From NCBI RefSeq assembly GCF_000876655.1, contig NZ_JYCN01000001.1, positions 62,001 through 126,000 on the forward strand: a stretch of 64,000 bases of DNA. Direction: 5' to 3'. Positions 1-10,188 of this stretch are shown here, in pieces. Under the pieces are notes generated by a model, which was given only the letters and a program-made list of their open reading frames with translations, was not told the origin of the DNA and searched no databases. Source of the stretch: Arthrobacter sp. SPG23. GTDB lineage: Bacteria; Actinomycetota; Actinomycetes; Actinomycetales; Micrococcaceae. Numbering within the stretch: the stretch's first letter is position 1; each line of letters starts with the position of its first letter. The translations under genes were made by a program, and so were the position numbers.

Positions 1-1
1 G

Positions 2-142
2 CCGAAGTTTGGCCAGGACACCCCGCTGGGCCGCGCGGGACAGCCCGCGGAGCTCGCGGCAGCCTATGTCCTGCTCGCCTCGGATCACGGCTCCTACATC
101 TCCGGGGCCGTCCTTCCGGTGACAGGCGGCAAGGGCCTCTAA
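2..142 (+). CDS. SDR family oxidoreductase, C-terminal fragment
   Basis: Open from the left edge and ending in TAA; only the last 46 residues are present. The sequence reads LGRAGQPAELAAAYVLLASD, then YISGAVLPVTGG, which is the classical end of short-chain dehydrogenases/reductases: a G-R-x-G-x-P-x-E block, a helix, and the SG..L.V.GG segment near the cofactor site. The Rossmann fold and the YxxxK catalytic residues lie outside the window, so the substrate cannot be inferred. It is followed 49 bases later by an acidic hypothetical gene on the same strand. Confidence 0.8.
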   Translation, partial: PKFGQDTPLGRAGQPAELAAAYVLLASDHGSYISGAVLPVTGGKGL

Positions 143-191
143 CGCTTGCCACAGACTTTCCCTTCAGACCCGTCTATCCAGGAGGAATGAC

Positions 192-740
192 ATGACGCAG
201 GAGAACCAGGGCACACCCATCGAGGAGGAGGGCGGCTACGGCACGCCCACAGTCGAGCAGGAAATGGGCGGTGCCGACACCAAGAAGTTCGCCCAGCCCC
301 GTGAGGAGGAAGCCTTCGACGCGGCCGGCCTGAGCCAGGACAGCCCCGACGGCGAAACCTACCCCGCCGGCGCGCCGGACCTCAGCCAGTTCGGCGCCGA
401 AGACCAGGACAGTGCAGGAGAACCCGGAGCGGGACGCTTCGGAGGAACGGAGGACCAGATGAACGCAGAAAGCGAAAGCAGCGGCCCCGGCTTTGAGCCG
501 GAGAACACAGGGCCGGAGAACACAGGGCCGGACAACCAGACGGCAGCCGGAAGCAACGCTGCGGTTCCGTCCGCGGAGGCCGAGATGGATGAGTCCAATA
601 CGGAGGATCCCGACGCAGGGCGGCCGTTCTCCTCGGAACCGAACCAGGACGCGGCCGGGATTCCGGACGGCAGCGGCACGGACCTGCCGGACAGCAAGGC
701 CCCCAAGGACCGGGACGACGACAGTTTCGACGCCGGATAA
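192..740 (+). CDS. acidic, disordered hypothetical protein
   Basis: 182 residues starting at an ATG with a strong ribosome binding site (aggaggaatgac before the start). The product is dominated by Glu, Asp, Gly, Ser, Pro and Ala, has no cysteine or tryptophan, and shows no membrane segment or signal peptide, so it is probably a soluble, intrinsically disordered protein. A short duplicated stretch (ENTGP twice, then DN) lies near residues 104-114. I do not recognise a family. It ends just before a strong hairpin that also serves the convergent permease. The clean RBS and in-frame composition support it as a real gene; function is unknown. Confidence 0.7.
   Translation: MTQENQGTPIEEEGGYGTPTVEQEMGGADTKKFAQPREEEAFDAAGLSQDSPDGETYPAGAPDLSQFGAEDQDSAGEPGAGRFGGTEDQMNAESESSGPGFEPENTGPENTGPDNQTAAGSNAAVPSAEAEMDESNTEDPDAGRPFSSEPNQDAAGIPDGSGTDLPDSKAPKDRDDDSFDAG
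501..530 (+). repeat. 15-bp in-frame tandem duplication
   Basis: Two identical 15-bp units (gagaacacagggccg) lie head to tail inside the acidic protein gene. A partial, diverged third unit follows. It encodes the ENTGP-ENTGP stretch and suggests recent slippage within a disordered region. Confidence 0.85.
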
Positions 741-776
741 GTCGACGGGGGACAAGTCGACGCCGGATGTACGGCC

Positions 777-810
777 CGGGCGGGCGGCTGCTGATGCGGC
801 CGCCCGCCCG
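777..810. terminator. bidirectional terminator hairpin
   Basis: Perfect 12-bp arms (cgggcgggcggc at 777-788 and its complement at 799-810) with a 10-nt loop, lying between two convergent genes. No clear T-tract follows on either strand, which is common in high-GC actinobacteria. Confidence 0.7.
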
Positions 811-815
811 CGTCG

Positions 816-2171
816 TTAAGGGCGCTTTTTCGGAGTCCGCTTGGCCGCGGCGTTGATCGCGGCCTTGACTGCCGGGGGCAGCCCGGCCTGTTCGGTTTCC
901 GGTTCCGCGACGCTGCCGCGGGCCTTCGCGATCGCCTTCATGCCGTGGTAGATCACCAGTGCTGCAGCGGAGCCCAGGGCGATGCCGGTGAACGTCAGTT
1001 CGCCGATGGTCCAGGTGTAGTTCGCGATGCCGATGATCAGGGCCACTGCTGCGGTGGTCAGGTTGACCGGGTTGGAGAAGTTGACCTTGTTCTGCACCCA
1101 GATCTTGACGCCCAGGATGCCGATCATGCCGTAGAGCATGGTGGCGGCCCCGCCCAGCACGCCCGCCGGAACCGTGGCGATCAGTTCGCCGAATTTGGGG
1201 GAGAAGCTCAGGATGATTGCGAAGATGCCGGCCACCCAGTAGGCCGCCGTCGAATAGACCTTCGTTGCAGCCATGACGCCGATGTTCTCGGCGTAGGTGG
1301 TGGTTCCGGAACCTCCGCCGAAGCCGGCCAGCACCGTGGCGGCGCCATCGGCCATCAGGGCGCGGCCGGAGACGCCGTCGAGGTTCTGGCCGGTCATGGC
1401 GGACACGGACTTCACGTGGCCGATGTTCTCGGCAACCAGCACCAGCACCACGGGAACGAAGAGGCCCACCACACCAAGGTGGAATTCGGGGGTCTGGAAG
1501 TGCGGCAGCCCCACCCACGCGGCGGCGTCCATTTTGGCGTAGTCAACTTCGCCGCGGATCATTGCCACCAGGTAGCCCACCACCACGCCCACCAGGATGC
1601 TCAGCCGGCCCAGGATGCCCTTGAACAGCACGCTGACCAGAATGATGGTGGCCAGGGTGATCGCCGCGGTGACGGGGGCGGCGTCGAAGTTGCTTTTCGC
1701 GGCCGGGGCCAGGTTCAGCCCGATCAGGGCCACGATGGCCCCGGTGACGATGGGCGGCATGAGCCGGTTGATCCACCCGGCCCCGAATTTCTGCACCACG
1801 GCGCCGATAACGGCCAGCCCGGCGCCGGCGAGCACCACTCCGCCCAGTGCGCCGGGAATCCCGAACTGCTGCTGGGAGGCCATGATGGGGGCAATAAACG
1901 CAAAGCTTGAGCCAAGGTAGCTGGGCACCCGGCCCTGCGTGATCACCAGGAACAGCAGGGTTCCGATGCCGGAGAAGAACAGTGTGGTTGCCGGCGGCAT
2001 TCCGGTGATGATCGGCACCAGGAACGTGGCGCCGAACATGGCCACCACGTGCTGCATTCCCACGCCGATGGTCAGCGGCCAGGTGAGCCGTTCACCCGGG
2101 GCCACCACCTCACCGGGCCGGACCGACTTTCCGTTGCCGTGAAGCTTCCATTTGGTACCAAGCATGCTCAT
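816..2171 (-). CDS. NCS2 family uracil/xanthine permease
   Basis: Proton-coupled nucleobase uptake across the cytoplasmic membrane. The 452-residue product from the ATG at 2171 has the hydrophobic profile of the UraA/PyrP branch of nucleobase:cation symporter-2, including GVGMQHVVAMFGATFLVP near the N-terminus and the VLVLVAENIGHVKSV block that carries the family's conserved Glu/Asn residues. The reading frame stays open for 60 more codons upstream to a GTG at 2351, but that stretch is an Ala/Gly/Thr repeat, has no RBS, and lies on tandem DNA repeats. The 2171 start has GAAAGG about 9 nt upstream, and an ATG at 2165 is an alternative. Divergent from a RutE-like reductase, which hints at pyrimidine use. 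Substrate (uracil versus xanthine) is inferred from similarity only. Confidence 0.9.
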   Translation of the reverse strand: MSMLGTKWKLHGNGKSVRPGEVVAPGERLTWPLTIGVGMQHVVAMFGATFLVPIITGMPPATTLFFSGIGTLLFLVITQGRVPSYLGSSFAFIAPIMASQQQFGIPGALGGVVLAGAGLAVIGAVVQKFGAGWINRLMPPIVTGAIVALIGLNLAPAAKSNFDAAPVTAAITLATIILVSVLFKGILGRLSILVGVVVGYLVAMIRGEVDYAKMDAAAWVGLPHFQTPEFHLGVVGLFVPVVLVLVAENIGHVKSVSAMTGQNLDGVSGRALMADGAATVLAGFGGGSGTTTYAENIGVMAATKVYSTAAYWVAGIFAIILSFSPKFGELIATVPAGVLGGAATMLYGMIGILGVKIWVQNKVNFSNPVNLTTAAVALIIGIANYTWTIGELTFTGIALGSAAALVIYHGMKAIAKARGSVAEPETEQAGLPPAVKAAINAAAKRTPKKRP

Positions 2172-2250
2172 GGCCGGGAGCCTTTCAAAAAAATTTGTGT
2201 CGGGAGCGGGGAAGGAATCTTCCGGAGCAACATTACCGCGCGACGCCGTG

Positions 2251-2340
2251 GGGCCCGCCAGTGTCGGGCCCGCCAGTATGGCGCCCGACGCCGTGGTGCC
2301 TGCCGCTATGGCGCCCGACGCCGTGGTGCCTGCCGCTGTG
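2251..2340. repeat. 30-bp tandem repeats in the divergent permease leader
   Basis: Two adjacent 30-bp units (2281-2310 and 2311-2340) differ at one base. They are preceded by two adjacent 15-bp units (2251-2265, 2266-2280) that differ at two bases. Unit length is a multiple of three, so the permease-strand frame stays open as an Ala/Gly/Thr repeat. It is either a noncoding leader or a low-complexity N-terminal extension. Confidence 0.85.
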
Positions 2341-2452
2341 GGGAAGGTCACGTGGGGTCACGGGAAGAGGAAGGATTCGCTTGAAGTTGCAACTATGGAT
2401 AGCAGAACCGCCGGCCGCCTCCGGGTGAGCGGGCCCAGCGAGAGGGATGCAG

Positions 2453-3058
2453 ATGACAATTGCCCATGAAGAAGCAGTGATCGACGCAGCCGCAGTGGAC
2501 GCGATCTTCGCCGAAGCCCGCACGGCCAACGCCTTCACCGGAGAGGTCACGGATGAGCAGGCCCGCGCCATCTACGAGCTGACCAAGTTCGGACCCACGG
2601 CTTTCAATTCCCAGCCGCTGCGCGTGACGTATGTCCGCTCTGACGAAGCCCGTGCCCGGCTGGTCGATACCCTGGCCAACGGCAACAAAGCCAAGACTGC
2701 CTCCGCCCCGCTGGTCGCAATCCTCAGCTACGACACCGCATGGCAGGACCAGTGGGAGAACTTCCTGCCCGGCTACAACGCACCCAAGGCCATGTACGAC
2801 GCTGCGCCGGACCTCGCCGCCAGCACGGGCAACAACAACGCCCACCTTCAGGCCGGCTACTTCATCCTGGCGGTCCGCTCGCTCGGCTTCGCGGCCGGCC
2901 CCATGACGGGCGCCGACTTCTCCGCCATCGACGCGGCGTTCTTCCCCGCCGGCGACCAGAAGAGCTTCCTGGTGGTCAACATCGGCCAGCCCGGTCCCGA
3001 CGCCTGGGGCGAAGCCAAGCCGAAGTTCCCGTACGAAGATGTGGTCCGCACCGTCTAG
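2453..3058 (+). CDS. RutE-like nitroreductase-family protein (malonic semialdehyde reductase type)
   Basis: 201-residue flavin-dependent nitroreductase-fold protein. It matches the RutE/HadB subgroup by layout: an N-terminal FAEARTANAF helix, then YELTKFGPTAFNSQPLR (FMN-binding), a central HLQAGYFILAVRSLGFAAGPMTG segment, and a conserved NIGQPG near the end. RutE reduces malonic semialdehyde to 3-hydroxypropionate in the Rut pyrimidine-degradation pathway. No other rut gene (rutA, B, C, D, F) is visible, so that role is inference; generic quinone or nitro reduction is the alternative. I prefer the ATG at 2453 to the one at 2447, because the gagagg RBS then sits 6-7 nt upstream. It is divergent from the uracil/xanthine permease. 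Confidence 0.85.
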   Translation: MTIAHEEAVIDAAAVDAIFAEARTANAFTGEVTDEQARAIYELTKFGPTAFNSQPLRVTYVRSDEARARLVDTLANGNKAKTASAPLVAILSYDTAWQDQWENFLPGYNAPKAMYDAAPDLAASTGNNNAHLQAGYFILAVRSLGFAAGPMTGADFSAIDAAFFPAGDQKSFLVVNIGQPGPDAWGEAKPKFPYEDVVRTV

Positions 3059-3322
3059 TTCCGCCGGATGCTGATCCGTGCGGTTCCGGCCGGCGTGCTG
3101 GCGGATTAAAACGCGGGCAAAAACGCGGGCCCGTCGCGCAAAGAGGCCCCCGGCACGATGGGGGACACGCCGGAGGCACTCTGGACAACATTTCTGCGGT
3201 TGAATGCACGGCATGTGTCCGGGGCCACTTCCCATTTTAGTCAAAATCGCCACTCTGGCTACCATGCCCGGCCGCCTGCGCGGACGGGCGCGGGCTGACC
3301 AGCGCCGTGGCACACTGGCCCT

Positions 3323-3854
3323 ATGCGGAACCTGATTCTGGTGGCCTTCATCGAGCCCGTCTCCGACGGGCTCGTGTTCCCCCGTGACGACTGGCCCCTG
3401 CACATCACGCTGGTGAGGTTCGACGTCGACCTGCAGGTCGACGGCGGCGTCACCAGCGTTGAAGTGAAGAACGACGGCGGCGAGGGGCACGGGGACGACG
3501 TCGCCGAGCTGATTGCCGGACTTATCGACCAGCCCGTGCGGGCGGCCCTGGGTACCGTGCTCACCATCGGTGCGGACGCCGGTTTTGGCCGGCAGGAGTC
3601 CGTCCCTGTCAGCCTCGTCGAGCCCAGCCGGCCCCTGCAGGAACTTCACGAGTCACTGGTGCGAACGGTTGCGGAGTTGCCGGGACGGGTGCCCACGCCG
3701 CACCACACCCTGGACAACTACCGTCCCCATGTGTCCCATCACGGTGCCAAGCGCCCCCGTCCGGGAGACGTCGTCGTGCTGGACCGCGTCGCCCTGGTGG
3801 ACATGGCGCCGGACGGAAACCATTCCGTCCGGCGCATCCTCCACCTGTGGGAAC

Positions 3855-3865
<11 letters not shown>
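3323..3865 (+). CDS. 2H phosphoesterase superfamily (2'-5' RNA ligase-like) protein
   Basis: 180 residues with the two signature motifs of the 2H phosphoesterase fold: HIT at residues 27-29 and HVS at residues 136-138. These place the paired catalytic histidines about 109 residues apart, as in LigT/2'-5' RNA ligase-like and cyclic phosphodiesterase proteins. A cytoplasmic enzyme acting on 2',3'-cyclic or 2'-5' linked nucleotides is expected from the family; the actual substrate is unknown. Its last codons overlap the 3' end of the convergent pgm gene by 11 bp. The 264-bp stretch upstream (3059-3322) holds no gene I can support, only a short aaaacgcgggc direct repeat near 3107-3130. Confidence 0.8.
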
Positions 3866-5504
<1,639 letters not shown>

Positions 5505-5768
5505 GGCACCAGCATGCCAGACGACGGCGGGACGCAACACGATTTGTCCGGAATCCGGCCCCTATGACGCCGAATTTCATCCGGCATTTACCAATTCATT
5601 CCGCTTTGCATTTATTTCGGGGCAGTAATTTGCTCCGGAAAAGCGAGTAGTGGCCCCAAAACTACCTATATACCGGCCGTGCCGCGGCTGCTAATTTTCT
5701 AAACAAATTACGACGGCGGGTCCTCCGCCGCCGTCAGCGTTGCGGCGAATCCAAGGGGAGGACAGTCC
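5505..5768. promoter_or_regulatory. AT-rich divergent intergenic region between pgm and the NERD gene
   Basis: Bases 5560-5715 are clearly AT-richer than their surroundings, with runs such as catttatttcgg, ctacctatatacc and ctaattttctaaacaaatta. Promoters for the divergent pgm and NERD genes are expected here. I see no ORF, and no palindrome long enough to call an operator. Confidence 0.45.
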
Positions 5769-6641
5769 ATGGCAGCAGGCGAGGGAGCGTCAGAACAGTC
5801 ACGGCTGGCTGCAGAGCGGATTGCGCGGCTGAAGCGGCAATTGGACCACGCCGAACGCGCCGCGGAAACGTGGGGCGCGGGAGCCGAGGGGGAGCGCCGC
5901 ACGGCCGGCCGGCTCGGTGAGCTGACCCCGGCCGGCTGGTTCATGCTGCACGACGTCCACTGGCCCGGCCGGCCGCTGGCCAATCTTGACCACGTCCTGG
6001 TGGGGCCGGGCGGCATAGTGGTGGTGGATGCCAAGAACTGGTCCGGCATGGTTGAGGTGAGGGACGGGGTCCTCAGGCAGAACGGCTATTCACGGAACCC
6101 CGCGGTGGACGGTGCCCTGGGGCAGGCGGCGGCCGTGGCTGCACTTCTCGGCGCGCCGCACCGGCGCCTGGTCCGCTCCATCATTTGCCTGACCGGCCAG
6201 CCCGACTTTGGAGAGGTGACAGACGCCGGCGTCGAAGTGCTGGGCATCAATCGCGTGGTGGCACGGATAGCGGCCCTCCCGGTAGTGATTGATCCGCAGA
6301 CGGTGGTTGGCCTGTACTCCCACCTGGGGCAGCAGCTCACGCAGCCCCAGTCGCCCCCAGGACGCGACTACCACGGTGCCGCGCGGCAGAGCGCAGCCCA
6401 CCATCCCCCACGTCAACGGCCGCAGGTCCCGGCGCCCCGCCCGAACACGGGTGCGGTGTATCCGCCGCCCCTTCCTAGCCGCTATCACGGTTCCGCGGGC
6501 AGGGGCACTGCCGGGCTGGCCCCGACGCACATGCGGCGCCCCGCGCACGGTGGCGGGCGGCAGCTGGCGGCCTTTTTGTGCAGCCTGCTGGTCCTGGGAA
6601 TCGTGGCGTTCTCGCTCGCGGCGCCGCTCTGGAGCCGGTAG
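5769..6641 (+). CDS. NERD domain-containing membrane protein
   Basis: 290 residues. An N-terminal coiled-coil-like helix (about 8-35) is followed by a nuclease-related domain (NERD, about 38-155), recognised by the LDHVLVGPGGIVVVDAKNW segment. There the Asp and the DAK triad match the restriction-endonuclease-like active-site pattern. A Pro/Arg/His-rich linker leads to one C-terminal membrane helix (LAAFLCSLLVLGIVAFSLAA, about 264-283), so the nuclease-like domain probably faces the cytoplasm. NERD proteins are proposed DNA-processing enzymes, but their role is not established. The RBS (ggggaggacagtcc) is strong. A DUF4190 membrane protein follows. Confidence 0.85.
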   Translation: MAAGEGASEQSRLAAERIARLKRQLDHAERAAETWGAGAEGERRTAGRLGELTPAGWFMLHDVHWPGRPLANLDHVLVGPGGIVVVDAKNWSGMVEVRDGVLRQNGYSRNPAVDGALGQAAAVAALLGAPHRRLVRSIICLTGQPDFGEVTDAGVEVLGINRVVARIAALPVVIDPQTVVGLYSHLGQQLTQPQSPPGRDYHGAARQSAAHHPPRQRPQVPAPRPNTGAVYPPPLPSRYHGSAGRGTAGLAPTHMRRPAHGGGRQLAAFLCSLLVLGIVAFSLAAPLWSR

Positions 6642-6738
6642 TCCCCGCTGGCCGGCGTATCACGGGTGTATCACGGCAGCGCTCGTCCGGTCGGCGCGTT
6701 GGTAGGCTGGTTATAGCCACCAAAAAGGGGATTTCCCA

Positions 6739-7179
6739 ATGACGAACCAGCCTGCCCCCGGCGACGAGGGGACGCCCCAGGGCTACCAACCGCCGTCGTA
6801 TATTCCACCGCAGGGATCACCTCCCGTGCCGCCCGGTGACCCTTATGGCCAGCTGCCGGAATACGGCCAGCAGCCCGGACCGTATGGCACCGCCTACGGG
6901 CAGTCGTCCTATTACGGGATGCCGCCCGAGCCCAAGGGCCTGAGCATCGCCAGCCTGTGTTGCGGCATCGCGGTATTCCTCGGACTGGGTCTTTTCATCC
7001 TGCCGCAAATTGCCGCCGTGGTCCTGGGGCACCTGGCCTTGCTCCGCGAGCCTGCCGGACGCGGACTCGCCATCGCGGGCCTGGTGCTCGGCTACATCGG
7101 CCTGGCGCTGACTGCCATTGTGCTGACGTTCGCGGTGGTGGCGATTTTCGCTGCAGCCAACGCGGGTTACGGGTACTAG
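6739..7179 (+). CDS. DUF4190 domain-containing membrane protein
   Basis: 146 residues. A Pro/Gln/Tyr/Gly-rich N-terminal half (about 1-60) with PPQGSPPVPP and repeated YG/PYG is followed by two membrane helices: GLSIASLCCGIAVFLGLGLF, and GLAIAGLVLGYIGLALTAIV with the next 20 residues. The GLSIASL...G...VVLGHLAL...GRGLAIAGLVLGY pattern is DUF4190, common in actinobacteria and of unknown function. The RBS is aaaaagggg about 9 nt before the ATG. It shares strand with the NERD gene after a 97-bp gap, so co-transcription is possible but not shown. Confidence 0.85.
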   Translation: MTNQPAPGDEGTPQGYQPPSYIPPQGSPPVPPGDPYGQLPEYGQQPGPYGTAYGQSSYYGMPPEPKGLSIASLCCGIAVFLGLGLFILPQIAAVVLGHLALLREPAGRGLAIAGLVLGYIGLALTAIVLTFAVVAIFAAANAGYGY

Positions 7180-7235
7180 ACCCGGCCCGCAGATGCCCGG
7201 CTCAGTCCGTCAACGCCCGGCGGTGGCCCATCGGG

Positions 7236-8705
7236 TCAGCGTATGCCGGCCATGAGCTTCTTGATGGCCGGCGAGGCGGCCGCGAGGCCTACAGCCAGCA
7301 CCATGGCCGTGCCCCCGATGCCGATGAAGTACGGCAGTTCGTCGGCCGGGTTGTACAGCCCGGACAGGATGCCGGCCAGGGTGGTGCCCAGCGAAACGGA
7401 CAGGAAGAACAGTGCCACCATCTGCGTGTGGAAGGCCTGGGGCGCCAGTTTGGTGGTGACGGACAGCCCGATGGGGGAGAGGAAGAGCTCCGCCAGGGTG
7501 AACAGGAACAGGATGCCCACCAGGGCCAGGAGCGGCGTCTTGCCGCTGCCGGCCAGCGGGATGAAGGCCAGGAAGGCCAGGCCCATCACGAACAGGCCGA
7601 TGGAGAACTTAAGGGCCGAACCGGGCTGCTTGTTGCCGAGGCGGGTCCACAGTGCCGCCATGACGCCGGCGAAAATGATGATGAACACCGGGTTGATCGA
7701 CTGCACCCAGGCGGCCGGCATTTCCCAGCCGAAGAGGTTCCGGTCCAGTTTCTCCTCGGAGTACACGGCAATGAACGTGAATTGCTGCTGGAAGAGTGCC
7801 CAGAACGCTGCGGAGGCAATGTAGAGCGGGATGAATGCCACCACCCGTTTGCGCTCGGTGCCCGTCACCTTCCTGCTGGAGAAGATCAAGCCGAAGTAGA
7901 GAACGGAAGCTCCGATGGCCGCGTATGCCATGGACATGGCCAGGTTTTCGGCATTCACTGCCCCTGTGGCCAGGAGAACCGCCACCACGGCGGCGATGCC
8001 CAGGAAGATCAGCCCGTACCTGGTGCGCTGGGCAGCCGGGAGCGGGTTGGGCACGTGGTGCGCCGCTTCGGGGAGCTTCTTGCGTCCCATGGCGTAGATG
8101 CCCAGGCCAAGGGCCATTCCGACGGCGGCGGCGCCGAAGCCCCAGTGGAACCCCTGGCTTTCCTGCAGCCAGCCGGTGACCAGCGGGCCGATCAGTGCGC
8201 CGGCGTTGATGCCCATGTAGAAAATGGAGAAGCCGGCGTCGCGGCGTTCGTCCTTCTCCCCGTAGAGGGTGCCCACCAGCGCGGTGGCATTGGCCTTGAG
8301 GCCGCCGGAGCCGACGCCCACCAGCACCAGCCCGGCGATGAGTCCGGGAATGCCGGGCACAAGCGCCAACGCGATGTGGCCCGCCATGATCAGGACGGCC
8401 GAGCCGAACAGGACGCGTTCCGAACCGAAGAGCCGGTCAGCCAGCCACGCGCCAAGGATGGTGGACAGATAGACTCCGCCGCCGTAGGCGCCCACCAGGC
8501 TGGCTGCCAGGCCCTGCTCGATTTCGAGGCCGCCCTGCACAGCCGTGAAGTACATGTAATAGAGGAGGATGCCCTGCATCCCGTAGAAGGAGAAGCGCTC
8601 CCACATTTCAACGGAGAAGAGGCTGGCCAGCATCTTTGGGTGGCCAAAAAATGAAGTATCGCCCGGCGTTGTAGCGGGGCGATCGGATAAATGAGTAGTG
8701 CTCAT
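7236..8705 (-). CDS. POT-family proton-dependent di/tripeptide transporter
   Basis: 489-residue polytopic membrane protein. Near the N-terminus it has the ExxERFxFYG signature of proton-coupled oligopeptide transporters (EMWERFSFYGMQG), followed by repeated hydrophobic helices consistent with 12-14 spans and the INAGALIGPLVTG block. It takes up di- and tripeptides by proton symport (family knowledge). It lies downstream of pepE and the amidase gene on the same strand, 71 bp after the amidase stop, so the three may be co-expressed for peptide/amide use. The start ATG at 8705 has no obvious Shine-Dalgarno. Confidence 0.93.
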   Translation of the reverse strand: MSTTHLSDRPATTPGDTSFFGHPKMLASLFSVEMWERFSFYGMQGILLYYMYFTAVQGGLEIEQGLAASLVGAYGGGVYLSTILGAWLADRLFGSERVLFGSAVLIMAGHIALALVPGIPGLIAGLVLVGVGSGGLKANATALVGTLYGEKDERRDAGFSIFYMGINAGALIGPLVTGWLQESQGFHWGFGAAAVGMALGLGIYAMGRKKLPEAAHHVPNPLPAAQRTRYGLIFLGIAAVVAVLLATGAVNAENLAMSMAYAAIGASVLYFGLIFSSRKVTGTERKRVVAFIPLYIASAAFWALFQQQFTFIAVYSEEKLDRNLFGWEMPAAWVQSINPVFIIIFAGVMAALWTRLGNKQPGSALKFSIGLFVMGLAFLAFIPLAGSGKTPLLALVGILFLFTLAELFLSPIGLSVTTKLAPQAFHTQMVALFFLSVSLGTTLAGILSGLYNPADELPYFIGIGGTAMVLAVGLAAASPAIKKLMAGIR

Positions 8706-8776
8706 TTACTTAAGGGTGGCACTCGGCCGCGCGATTGTCACATTCCCGCTGGCAGGAAAGCAAGGCGGACACGCCG

Positions 8777-10188
8777 CTAGAACCCGATCTGCGCCGCCAC
8801 CTGCAGGAGCAGCGCCTCGGACCCCATAGGCCCCACCAGCTGGATACCCATCGGCAGTCCGGCGCGGGTGAGCCGCCCGTCCAGTGCACCGGAACGCTGA
8901 TGGCCGGCAGTCCGCACACGTTGACCATGCTGGACCACGGTGCGTATTCGCACTGCTTCCGGTAGTCGCCGTCGGCGTCGCCCGCCCACTCCGAGACGGG
9001 CCAGTAGCCGTCCCCGTGCGAGGCCCCGGTGAACCAGCCCACTGGCCGGGGCGTCTGGGCAAGAGCCGGCATCAGCATGAGGTCCCACTGTGCGTACTGC
9101 GCAACGGTGTCCCGCTCGAACTGGCGCAGGAAACCCAGGGCCTCGTTGAGTTTTGACGCGCTCCGCTGCTGTGCGCGCCGCCGGAACGTGCGCGTGAGCG
9201 GGGTCAGGAGCGCTTCCCGCTGCGGCGCAATCCTGGCGCTCCCGACTCCCGCCGTCCACGCCGTGGTGAACGCATCCGGGTACCGGTTGTCATACCGGAC
9301 AGCCGCTTCCGCGGTGGAGTGGCCCGCCGCTTCGAGTAAGCGCACGCCCTCGTTGAGCGCATCCATGGCTTCGGCGGCGGCCGTAAACGGAAAAATAGCC
9401 TGCCACGGGCTGTCCAGGCTCACGCCGATCCGGAGTGGGCGCGGCGGCCGGGACACGGACGCGAGGTACCCGTCCGCTTCCGGCGCGGCCACCAGGGCGT
9501 CCAGCATCAGGGCGGCATCCCCGGCCGACCGGGCCAGCGGGCCGGCCACCACCAGCCGGGCGGGATCACCCGTGCTTTCACCGGCCGGGACGAGTCCGCG
9601 CCCCGGTTTCAGGCCCACCAGCCCGCAGGCCGCCGCGGGGATCCGTACTGAGCCGCCGCCGTCGGACCCCGGAGCGAACGGAACGAGGCCGGCGGCAACC
9701 GCCGCGGCGCTTCCGCCCGAGGATCCCCCTGAGCTGCGGCTTAGCGCGTGCGGATTGCGCGACGGCGGCGCGATCAGGTTTTCGCTGTAGGCGGTCAAGC
9801 CGAACTCCGGAACCTGGGTCTTGCCCAGCGAGATGGCACCGGCGCCCTTCAATACCGCCGCCAGTGCTCCGTCCGCGGACGCAGGTTTGCGCTCCAGGGC
9901 CGCGCTGCCGTGGGTGGTCACTACGCCGGCCACGTCGGTCAGGTCCTTGAAGGCCACCGGCATGCCGTGCAGCAGCGGAAGCTGGTCAGGCGATCGGGCG
10001 TAGCGCGAATCCGCGGCCGCCGCATCCGCCAGCGCCTGTTCCCCGGTCACCGTGATGAAGGCGCCAAGGCCGGGATTCCGGGCCTCGATGCGTGCGAGGA
10101 AATGCTCCGTCACCTCCCGGGCGGAGAGCCCGCCCGAGTGCAGGGCGTCACGGAGCCCAACCGCGGAGAGTTCGTGGATGTCAGCCAA
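8777..10188 (-). pseudogene. amidase (amidase signature family), frameshifted near the C-terminus
   Basis: Amidase-signature Ser-Ser-Lys hydrolase. The catalytic Lys is in VAFKDLTD (about residue 81), the cis-Ser in the SSGGSSGGS loop (about 152-160), and the nucleophile Ser in GSDGGGSVR (about 180). I start it at the TTG at 10188, which overlaps the pepE stop and has ggag upstream. After GLPAISVPVHWTG the reading frame degenerates into Trp/Arg/Cys-rich sequence running to 8710. The -1 frame continues with the expected family ending GLPMGIQLVGPMGSEALLLQ and stops at 8777. One extra G in the ggg run at 8876-8878 (minus strand) would restore the gene. Either a real lesion of the last 34 residues or a base-calling error. 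Confidence 0.82.

Noticed and set aside
6957..8654. 565-codon frame antisense to the peptide transporter
   Set aside because: Low-complexity His/Gly/Gln-rich translation, no RBS, and the opposite strand carries a full POT transporter.
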